Position numbers and translations under genes: made by a program. The notes beneath the pieces were generated by a model. The model saw nothing but the letters and a program-made list of their open reading frames with translations, did not search any database and was not told where the DNA came from. Shown one piece after another: positions 1-5,935 of a stretch of DNA of 12,830 nucleotides. Each line of letters begins with the position of its first letter. The stretch's first letter is position 1. Origin of the DNA: CAYSUS01 sp964434165 (GTDB lineage: Bacteria > Planctomycetota > Planctomycetia > Pirellulales > Thermoguttaceae); the NCBI GenBank assembly GCA_964434165.1, contig CAYSUS010000157.1, forward strand, positions 1 to 12,830, given 5' to 3'.

Positions 1-28
1 GCAGATGAGCTTAACCGTCTGATCATTC

Positions 29-718
29 ATGAGAAGACAAGCCAGAAGCCTGCTGATCACAGCCGGACTTGCAATGGCGGGCTTGGTTTTGCTCCTGGTC
101 GCTTTCTTCGTGATTCGATCGGTTCGCCGAGAAGCGGCTGTCGCTCGCATCGAGGCCATGGGGGGCTCGGTGAAGATCAAGTGGGTCAACAGCCTAATTG
201 GCCCATTTTCGTGGCGTGCCTGTTGGGTCAAATTTGATAACACCATTCTTGACGATCAGCAAATTGACGATTTGATCATTGCCTTGAATCAGATCAGCCT
301 GAGCGATCTCCGCGTGAATATGGGGCGTACGGCCATTACGACATCGCAGGAATCTCGATTGATGGGGCCGGCATCTCATTTAAGTGCTCATCGAACCGTT
401 CCGAGCCCGAAAGTTAGCCTCACATGGGTGTACGTTAAGGACGTTACCGAACTACCGAATTCGCAGCCGAGACTGCCAATGGCTGTGTTTTTCGAGAATC
501 AGTCCAAACAACTCGTGAAGTTCTATCACGTCGAAGAAGACAAGCAGGAGTTTCGCGCAGAGTTGAGGCCGGGTCGCACGCTTCAGGCTGTCACCCGTAT
601 TGAGCGCTCCTGGTTGATTACCGATGAGAAGGACACGCCGGTGGGCTATTTTGCGGTCGACAAAGCTGTTCAAGGACCTGCATGTGCGGTCATCCCAGTG
701 CTGACCCAACGCGAGTGA
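29..718 (+). CDS. Membrane-anchored cassette protein with VHL-beta-like C-terminal domain
   Basis: The product is 229 aa. Residues 8-30 form one strongly hydrophobic helix after a basic start (MRRQAR), giving an N-terminal membrane anchor with the rest probably outside the cytoplasm. Residues 36-105 look like a degenerate leucine-rich stretch (IEAMGGSVK at 41, then DDQQIDDLIIALNQ and LSDLRV) of a kind frequent in planctomycete LRR proteins. Residues about 150-211 follow the pattern of the von Hippel-Lindau beta domain: a hydrophobic strand ending in ENQS, a strand VKFYHV, then RAELRPGRTLQAVT, SWLITD and GYFAV. In VHL proteins this is a small beta sandwich that binds a peptide; a binding role here is inference only. 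It is the first cassette gene, with an attC site 27 bases after its stop. No clear Shine-Dalgarno sequence precedes the ATG, and the window edge is only 28 bases upstream. Confidence 0.75.
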   Translation: MRRQARSLLITAGLAMAGLVLLLVAFFVIRSVRREAAVARIEAMGGSVKIKWVNSLIGPFSWRACWVKFDNTILDDQQIDDLIIALNQISLSDLRVNMGRTAITTSQESRLMGPASHLSAHRTVPSPKVSLTWVYVKDVTELPNSQPRLPMAVFFENQSKQLVKFYHVEEDKQEFRAELRPGRTLQAVTRIERSWLITDEKDTPVGYFAVDKAVQGPACAVIPVLTQRE

Positions 719-744
719 GAACTCGCGGGCAGGCAGACCGTACC

Positions 745-835
745 AGATAACAACACGATGCACGCGGAGCCGCCGACACCGCGTGTTTTGATTGGATAGA
801 TCACTCCGGCGGCCCAGTGATCGTGGGCGTTCTGC
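745..835 (+). other. attC recombination site 1 (after the VHL-like gene)
   Basis: The site begins AGATAAC (745-751) and ends GTTCTGC (829-835). Left-arm blocks CACGAT (754-759) and GCCGCC (769-774) pair with ATCGTG (820-825) and GGCGGC (808-813). Unpaired bases between blocks lie on one arm, which is how attC sites specify the bottom strand for IntI. The central loop (775-807) is AT-richer. The layout matches planctomycete integron sites as I remember them; the pairing is read directly. Confidence 0.72.
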
Positions 836-850
836 AGGAATAGCAATTCG

Positions 851-1642
851 ATGCCTGACGTTGCGGAACAACTTGAAGCACTGCGGCAACGAATCGCCGG
901 CCGTAACGAGCCGGACATGCCTGGCGCGTATTTGCAACGTCTCGCGATTACATCCACTGCCAGCCAATTCAACCTGGACTTCTACGGTGAGACTCTCGAG
1001 GACAGCTACTTCGACTTGCTCGCCACGATCGCTAAGCCGGAGATTGCTCCCCACATCCGCTCGCTGATTCTTCGCGGCCCAGATGAAGGCGCAAATGGGA
1101 CTCACAATTGGGACATCGGCCCCTTGCTGGAAACGGACGCCGCATTTCCAGAACTAGAGACCTTCAGCGTCCAATTGAATCAACCGGCCGACCACAACCG
1201 TTCGGTGATTGGCGCAGATTACGATGAAGATGGGATTCTCGCGAAACTTCTTGCGAAATCTCCGAAGATGCGCGAATTTACTGTTCCGTCCGCCCCCAAT
1301 GCTGCATTCTTCGGTGTCGGTCAGCGGCCGATCCGATTCCTCAGCGTTGATGCGGGATACGACACGCAGGACTTCATCTCAAATCTCGCCAAGTCTTCTT
1401 GCTTCCCGAACTTGTACTGTCTCGAATGGGGCGAATACAACGAAACGTACATGGACGATTACTTGGCCAGTTGCACGCCAGTTGATCACTATCGACAGTT
1501 GTTTCAATCAGGAGCATTCGCCAAAGTGGCGCGTCTTGTTTGGCGCAACCCAGTCTGTACGGATGATGAAATCAACGAATTGAAGGAACTCAAACCAGAT
1601 TTGCAGCTCCTTGTTGTTCGGTTTTCGGATCACTATGTCTGA
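851..1642 (+). CDS. Leucine-rich-repeat-like cassette protein of unknown function
   Basis: The product is 263 aa, with no signal peptide and no membrane helix, so probably cytoplasmic. After a charged helical start, the chain shows irregular LRR-like units: IRSLILRG (about 76-83), FPELETFSVQL, MREFTVPS, IRFLSVDAG, FPNLYCLEWGEY, VARLVWRN and LQLLVVRFSDHYV. They are spaced roughly one strand per 25-45 residues, like bacterial LRR proteins of the STM4015 kind (a weak resemblance from memory). The C-terminus has a conserved-looking DDEINELKELKPDL helix. AGGAA at 836-840, ten bases before the ATG, is a plausible ribosome binding site and lies inside the cassette leader. It is the second cassette gene and an attC site starts 12 bases after its stop. 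LRR folds bind proteins; a partner or immunity role is speculation. Confidence 0.72.
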   Translation: MPDVAEQLEALRQRIAGRNEPDMPGAYLQRLAITSTASQFNLDFYGETLEDSYFDLLATIAKPEIAPHIRSLILRGPDEGANGTHNWDIGPLLETDAAFPELETFSVQLNQPADHNRSVIGADYDEDGILAKLLAKSPKMREFTVPSAPNAAFFGVGQRPIRFLSVDAGYDTQDFISNLAKSSCFPNLYCLEWGEYNETYMDDYLASCTPVDHYRQLFQSGAFAKVARLVWRNPVCTDDEINELKELKPDLQLLVVRFSDHYV

Positions 1643-1653
1643 CAGCAAAGACT

Positions 1654-1754
1654 GCAGAACCAGAGGATGAAGCCGAGCGGAAATGGCGGTCGGGCTTCAA
1701 GCTGGAACCAACGTCACCGGCGCCATTTCCGCCAGGTTATCGTGGGCGTTACCG
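1654..1754 (+). other. attC recombination site 2 (after the LRR gene)
   Basis: The site runs from GCAGAAC (1654-1660) to GTTACCG (1748-1754). GGAAATGGCG (1679-1688) pairs perfectly with CGCCATTTCC (1721-1730), and GAT (1666-1668) pairs with ATC (1739-1741). Extra bases remain on the left arm. The right end ATCGTGGGCGTT (1739-1750) is identical over 12 bases to that of site 1 (820-831), although the stems differ, as expected for independent cassettes from one array. GTTACCG departs from the textbook GTTRRRY core after the GTT. Confidence 0.66.
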
Positions 1755-1927
1755 CCCGACCACCTACCCCCGCTTCCACGAGAGCCTCACCTTCTCCTCA
1801 CGGCGACCCATCCTGTCATGTGTGGTGTCCCCGGAAATCAAGCTCGGGTGGACAGGCTCAGCCCGTTGCCCGGGGTCCCCCACGCAACGCAGCACTGCTG
1901 GACAAGCCAGCAGTGGCACCCACGCGT
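1751..1927. other. Gene-free junction between cassette array and chromosome
   Basis: No convincing gene lies here on either strand. GGGCG (1744-1748) and CGCCC (1753-1757) could form a small hairpin across the array end. GC content rises towards aroA. The stretch contains the hairpin repeat at 1893-1915. I see no integrase, no terminal repeats and no target duplication. Confidence 0.5.
1893..1915. repeat. Perfect 9-bp hairpin repeat, copy 1
   Basis: CACTGCTGG (1893-1901), loop ACAAG, CCAGCAGTG (1907-1915). The sequence is familiar to me as a dispersed intergenic repeat of planctomycetes (from memory). It sits 13 bases beyond the 3' end of aroA, where it could also act as a terminator or mRNA-end structure, although no T-run follows it on either strand. 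Confidence 0.6.
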
Positions 1928-3271
1928 TCACCCCGCGTCCTCTCGCCGCAAGACAACACGGCTGGACGAGCCGGCAGGGCCGCCGGGCGGCTCCGACCCG
2001 CGGAGCAGTCCTTCGAGATCCTCAAAGAACCGCGGGTAGGTCTTGGCCGTGCACCCGGGGTCGCGGATGACCACGCCGGGCGCGACCAGGCCGGCAAGCG
2101 AGAGGCTCATGGCCATGCGATGGTCGTCGTAGGTCTCGATCTCGGCCGCGCGGAGCGGCCCGGGCACGATCGTCAGGCCGTCGGGCCGCTCTTCCACCCC
2201 CGCCCCCAGCTTGCGCAGCTCGCAGGCCAGCGCCCCGATGCGATCGGTCTCCTTGTGGCGGATGTGCCCGACGTTGGTCACGGACGTGGGGCCTTCCGCG
2301 ATCAGCGCAACCGCAGCGAGCGTCTGCACCGTGTCGCTGATCGCGTTCATGTCGGCCTCGATGCCGCGGAGCCGACGGCCCTCGACCGTGATCGAGTCCG
2401 GACCATAGTCGACCGTGCAGCCCATTCGCGCGAGGCAGTCGCAGAAGGCCACGTCGCCTTGCAGGCTACGGCGGGAGAGCCCTTCGACCGTCACACGACC
2501 GCCGGTCATCGCCGCCGCGGCGAAGAAGTAGCTGGCGGCCGAGGCGTCGGGCTCGACCTCGTAGTCCGCGCCTCGGTAGGCCGAATCGCCGGGCAGAAGG
2601 AACCGGCCTCCCTCGCGCTCCTCGACCCGGACCCCAAAGGCTTCCATCACCGCCAGCGTCATGTCGACGTAGGGCCGCGAGACCAAGTGGCCGCGCACGG
2701 CGATCTCCACGTCGCCCGCCGCGCCGGGGGCGGCCATGAGCAGGCCGCTGAGGAACTGGCTGGAGATGCTGCCCGAGACCGCGGTGCGCCCACCGCGGAG
2801 CCCCGAGGCCTCGACAATGACGGGCGGGCAGCCGTTGCCGCACTCACTTCGGGCGTGGGCGCCGAGCTGCGCGAGGGCGTCGAGCAGATCGCCGATGGGG
2901 CGCTCGCGCATGCGCGGCGTGCCGTCAAGGCGATACGTTCCCCGACCCAGCGTGGCCAGGGCCGCGAGGAAGCGGATCGTGGTACCGCTGTTGCCCACGT
3001 AGAGATCGGCCCGCTCCGCCGGGGGCGCCCGGGAGCAGCCGGCAACGCGCACCTCCTGCTTGTCGGGCTCGAAGCGCACGTCGATTCCCAGGCGGCCCAG
3101 GCAATCGATCATTACGCGCGTGTCGTCGCTGTCCAGGGCCCCGCGGAGCACGGAAGAGCCCTCGGCCAGCGCCGCGCAGACCAGCGCGCGGTTGGTGATG
3201 CTCTTGGAGCCCGGCGGACGGATCGACCCGCGCACCGGGCCGCGCGGCACGATCTGGATGCGCTCCTTCAC
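1928..3271 (-). CDS. aroA: 3-phosphoshikimate 1-carboxyvinyltransferase (EPSP synthase)
   Basis: The enzyme joins phosphoenolpyruvate to shikimate 3-phosphate in the shikimate pathway to aromatic amino acids, in the cytoplasm. The protein is 447 aa and family motifs come in order: PPGSKSITNRA (19-29, Lys23), GNSGTTIR (93-100), SSQFLSGLLM (170-179), DASAASYFF (242-250), Asp313 in NAISDT, HKETDR (339-344, Glu341) and YDDHRMAM (381-388). All expected catalytic residues are present. Position 101 is Phe where the E. coli type has Pro, and 98 is Thr rather than Ala, so the PEP-site loop looks more like class II. The family usually ends near FFEDLEGLL; here about 22 further residues read through a repeat. 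The start is GTG at 3271: it shares GTGA with the stop of the upstream gene, implying translational coupling, and the sequence before it in frame belongs to that gene's region. Confidence 0.93.
   Translation of the reverse strand: MKERIQIVPRGPVRGSIRPPGSKSITNRALVCAALAEGSSVLRGALDSDDTRVMIDCLGRLGIDVRFEPDKQEVRVAGCSRAPPAERADLYVGNSGTTIRFLAALATLGRGTYRLDGTPRMRERPIGDLLDALAQLGAHARSECGNGCPPVIVEASGLRGGRTAVSGSISSQFLSGLLMAAPGAAGDVEIAVRGHLVSRPYVDMTLAVMEAFGVRVEEREGGRFLLPGDSAYRGADYEVEPDASAASYFFAAAAMTGGRVTVEGLSRRSLQGDVAFCDCLARMGCTVDYGPDSITVEGRRLRGIEADMNAISDTVQTLAAVALIAEGPTSVTNVGHIRHKETDRIGALACELRKLGAGVEERPDGLTIVPGPLRAAEIETYDDHRMAMSLSLAGLVAPGVVIRDPGCTAKTYPRFFEDLEGLLRGSEPPGGPAGSSSRVVLRREDAG
1957..1980. repeat. 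Diverged second copy of the hairpin repeat, inside the aroA 3' end
   Basis: CACGGCTGGACGAGCCGG and the next bases match copy 1 in order with a few changes. The stem arms GCTGG (1961-1965) and CCGGC (1971-1975) still pair with one G-T wobble, and the loop ACGAG resembles ACAAG. Read on the - strand, it encodes part of the extra C-terminal tail of AroA. Confidence 0.45.
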
Positions 3272-5685
3272 GGCGATGCCTCGCCCTGCGGGGATGCGAC
3301 CTTCCACAGGTGTTCGTCGGTGCGGAAGTAGATCGCGCCGCCGGCGATCGCAGGCGTGGCCAGCGCCCCGGGATCGATCTGGCCGGAGCCGACTTGCTGG
3401 CCCTTCTCTCCCAGTTGTACGACCTCGACGCGTCCGTCGTGCTTGATGACGTAGAGATGCCCCCCGGCCAGGACCGGCGTGGCCCAGACACGGCCCTTGC
3501 CCTCCAGGCGGAGCTGCCACAGGCGCTCGCCCGTGGCCACGTCGCCGCAACACACCACTCCGGCGCTGTTGACGGTGTACACGCGGCCCTGGTGCACGAC
3601 GGGACTGCCCGCGCCGCAGACCAGGCGCTGTTGGCGCCAAAGCAGCCTGGGTACCCCGCCGGATATTTCCAGGGCCTCCAGGCCGCCGGCCGGCAGGTAG
3701 ATCCGCCCGTCGGCCGCCACGACCGAGGCCATCGAATGGCAACCGGCCTCGTGCTCCCAGACGACCTCGCCGCTGTGGGGCACGACCGCGGCGAGGCCGC
3801 GGCGCGACTGGAGCAAGGCGAGCGGCTCCGCGTCCGGGCGGGCGCGGAAGATCGTGGGCGAGGCCCACAGCGAGCCCTTCTCGCGATCGAGCCACCAACG
3901 GTTGCGCCCCGAGGCGATGTCCAGGCCGGCCGCGAACGAGTCGCCGTAGGTCTGGCACTGCACGATCACCGTCTGGCCCAACACCAGCGGCGAGGAGGCC
4001 ATGCCCACATCGTTGCGCGTGGCGGGCCGCTCGTAGGCCAGGCCGCGGAGCCATTGCAGGTTCCCTTCCAGGTCGAGGCACACGAGGTCGTTGGAAGAGA
4101 AGAAGGCCAGCACGAGGCGCCCGTCGCTTGCCGGCGTGGGCGCGGCCACGGCTCCGAAAGGATGGCACACGGTGCTGCCGGTGGCCCAAAACCAGCGGTG
4201 CCAGCGCGTCTTGCCCGAGCCGGCGTCGAGGCACAGCACGTGGAGCCGGTCCTCTCGCGGGCCGTCGGAGGCGGTGACGAAGACGCGATCGCCGACGACG
4301 ACGGGGCCGGCCGGACCGCGTCCCGGCAGCGGGACCTTCCAGGTCACGTTCTCCTCGGGCCCGAACCGCAGGGGGAGCCGCGCCGACGCGGCGACCGGGT
4401 TGTTGTCCGTGCCGCGGAAGTGGAGCCAGCAGTCCGACGGGGAAAGCACGCGGGATTCGACCTGCCCGGAGCCCGCCCGGGGCGCGGCGGCCGAGCGCGA
4501 CGCGAACCGGACGGGCACGCCGCGGCGGGGCCGCGGGCCCCAGCCAGGGCCCTCGGCGCTGCCCGATTCGGCCGGCAGCACCGCGGTGCCCTGGTCGTCG
4601 CACACGCGGAGCTGAAAACCCCAGTGGCGGGCCCATTCCTGCTGGATGTTGTTCTGGCAGATCTTGACCAGGATCACGTTCTTACCCTTCTTCAAGGCGA
4701 CGGGCGCGACGTACTGATCGAGCTGCGAGCCGGAGTGGTAAACCTCGTGCCCGGCCACCTGCCGTCCGTTGAGCCACAGCTTGACCGCGTTGTACGAAGT
4801 GAGACGAAGCTGGACCTCGCGGGCCGCGGCGGCCACGAACTCCGTGACGGCGTATCCGGCCACATCCTTCTCCTCGACCAGCACCTTGTTCAGGTCGATC
4901 TTGCCGAGGTCGTGGTCGGTCGAGTGCTCGACCCACTTGACCCGGCCGTGCTTGCCGGCGTAAGCGGCCTCCAGATCCATCTCGTTCTCGGGCGGATACG
5001 CGGCGGCGTAGCCCGTGCCGTCGGTGTTGTCGAAAGGGCCGATCACGTGCCATCGCGTGAGGAAGCCGAAGTGGCGCTGGAGATCGACCTTCTCGCCGGC
5101 CTTGCGAAGCCGGGCGGCGATCTCCTCGACCTGATCGGGGTCGCGGGCGGCGGCCAGCGCGCGACGCCAAAGGGGCACGGCCTCCTCGGCGTCGCTGAGC
5201 TCCTCCACCTGGATCGCGTCGCCAAGGACCTGTGCCACAGCCTGGCGCCGCAGATCGAGGCTCGGGTCGTCGAGCATGTCGGCCAGCAGCCGCCGCTGCA
5301 TTGGCGGGCGCGCCTCGACGAGCCAGGTGTAGGCAACGTACCGTGCCCGCGGGGCATGGCGGCGGTCGCGCAGGAAGGTCTCCAGGGCATCGCAGGGCAG
5401 AGCCCGGCCCGCGTCGCGCTCGCGCTGGACGACGGTCTGCGCGGCCAGCACAAGCCAGTTGGCCGCCAGGGGATTGGCGCCGTCGATCCCGGCGAGGATC
5501 TCGGGCAATTGCGCTGCGTCGGCCTGGACCAGTTCAGACCAGGCCCGGGCGGCGGCTTCGTGGCCCGCGCCTTCCTTGGCGACCGATCGAATGGCCTCCA
5601 GGTGGGGCCGCGTTTTCACGTCCTCCGCCGCATCCGCGCCGAGCGGCAGAGCGAGCAGGGCAACCGCGATGAGTGATGTTCGCAT
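3268..5685 (-). CDS. Secreted PQQ-like beta-propeller protein with helical-repeat and beta-sandwich domains
   Basis: The product is 805 aa. Residues 1-20 are a signal peptide (basic MRTS, hydrophobic core, ADAA cleavage region), so the protein is exported. Residues about 25-205 are alpha-helical and HEAT-like (RRLLADMLDDPSLDLRRQAVAQVLGD). Residues 210-365 form a beta-sandwich opening with WHVIGPFDNTDG and including VKLWLNGRQVAGH and VALKKGKNVILVKI, typical of sugar-binding-like domains in planctomycetes. A low-complexity linker (about 372-415) leads to a PQQ/BamB-type propeller from 420 to the end, with WLHFRGTDNNP, VTWKVPLPGRGPAGPVVVGDRVFV and repeated GDVATGERLW-like blades. It probably acts as a periplasmic or surface scaffold; no enzyme activity can be assigned. 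GGAGA at 5696-5700 supports the ATG at 5685 over the in-frame ATG at 5736, which would put 17 polar residues before the signal peptide. Its stop overlaps the aroA start. Confidence 0.85.
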   Translation of the reverse strand: MRTSLIAVALLALPLGADAAEDVKTRPHLEAIRSVAKEGAGHEAAARAWSELVQADAAQLPEILAGIDGANPLAANWLVLAAQTVVQRERDAGRALPCDALETFLRDRRHAPRARYVAYTWLVEARPPMQRRLLADMLDDPSLDLRRQAVAQVLGDAIQVEELSDAEEAVPLWRRALAAARDPDQVEEIAARLRKAGEKVDLQRHFGFLTRWHVIGPFDNTDGTGYAAAYPPENEMDLEAAYAGKHGRVKWVEHSTDHDLGKIDLNKVLVEEKDVAGYAVTEFVAAAAREVQLRLTSYNAVKLWLNGRQVAGHEVYHSGSQLDQYVAPVALKKGKNVILVKICQNNIQQEWARHWGFQLRVCDDQGTAVLPAESGSAEGPGWGPRPRRGVPVRFASRSAAAPRAGSGQVESRVLSPSDCWLHFRGTDNNPVAASARLPLRFGPEENVTWKVPLPGRGPAGPVVVGDRVFVTASDGPREDRLHVLCLDAGSGKTRWHRWFWATGSTVCHPFGAVAAPTPASDGRLVLAFFSSNDLVCLDLEGNLQWLRGLAYERPATRNDVGMASSPLVLGQTVIVQCQTYGDSFAAGLDIASGRNRWWLDREKGSLWASPTIFRARPDAEPLALLQSRRGLAAVVPHSGEVVWEHEAGCHSMASVVAADGRIYLPAGGLEALEISGGVPRLLWRQQRLVCGAGSPVVHQGRVYTVNSAGVVCCGDVATGERLWQLRLEGKGRVWATPVLAGGHLYVIKHDGRVEVVQLGEKGQQVGSGQIDPGALATPAIAGGAIYFRTDEHLWKVASPQGEASP

Positions 5686-5695
5686 GGGTCTGAGA

Positions 5696-5700
5696 TCTCC
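5696..5700 (-). promoter_or_regulatory. Ribosome binding site deciding the start at 5685
   Basis: GGAGA on the - strand ends ten bases before the ATG at 5685. The in-frame ATG at 5736 has no such motif at that distance. Confidence 0.55.
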
Positions 5701-5746
5701 CGACGGCTTCTTTGCGAGCCGCGTCTGAACCAACACGCTGCCTGTC

Positions 5747-5785
5747 TGTTAACATTCCGCTCACAAATGCCGAGCACCCATTATA
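5747..5785 (-). promoter_or_regulatory. Promoter of the propeller-aroA operon, with operator-like palindrome
   Basis: On the - strand a perfect TATAAT lies at 5785-5780. The matching -35 region at 17 bases is poor (TTTCTG). Transcription would start near 5773, giving a leader of about 90 bases. Just downstream of that point is the palindrome TGTTAACA (5747-5754), within a stretch reading TTGTGAGCGGAATGTTAACA on the - strand. Its position suits a repressor site. The -10 is clear; the operator is inference. Confidence 0.4.
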
Positions 5786-5935
5786 GAAGCACGTACGGCC
5801 GGCAGAAACGCCCGTCGGCGCGGGCTGGCCCCTTGTGGCGGGGCGGCGTTCCGCGTAAAAGTTGAGGGGTCGGGCTATCCAGCGCGGGATTCGTCGCGGT
5901 CGTCTCCGGCTTCCCGCATCTGCTTGGGGCAAGTC

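Larger units (their letters stand above)
1..1750 (+). mobile_element. End of an integron gene-cassette array (CALIN-like), no integrase in window
   Basis: Two co-directional genes (29-718 and 851-1642) are each followed at once by an attC-like imperfect palindrome (745-835 and 1654-1754). The second gene starts only 19 bases after the GTT of the first site, which is typical cassette packing. A complete cassette would run from 830 to 1748, about 919 bases. Base composition is visibly lower in GC than in the aroA-side DNA, as expected for imported cassettes. No tyrosine recombinase is present, so this is either the distal end of an array whose intI lies to the left, or an integrase-less cluster. 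The similarity to planctomycete attC sites is from memory; the palindromes, gene spacing and shared end are seen directly. Confidence 0.7.

Noticed and set aside
1893..1980. CRISPR or third attC site
   Set aside because: Two diverged hairpins 42 bases apart without spacers, repeats in series, or AAC/GTT ends.
1667..3331. Long + strand open frame of 554 codons across aroA
   Set aside because: It is rich in Arg, Ala and Gly with no family motif and lies antisense to a clear EPSP synthase; GC-rich DNA gives such shadows.
3271..4636. N-terminal extension of aroA into a 902-aa protein
   Set aside because: The upstream residues are antisense-like filler overlapping the propeller gene in another frame; the GTGA overlap gives the right AroA length.
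3310..5676. 788-codon + strand frame opposite the propeller gene
   Set aside because: No start signal, no motifs, and the opposite strand has a signal peptide and recognised domains.
5747..5766. True lac operator
   Set aside because: Only half matches and no LacI-type gene is present; kept only as a generic palindrome.
5821..5870. Riboswitch before the alcohol dehydrogenase
   Set aside because: Only a 5-bp GCCCC/GGGGC hairpin is visible; no recognised aptamer core.
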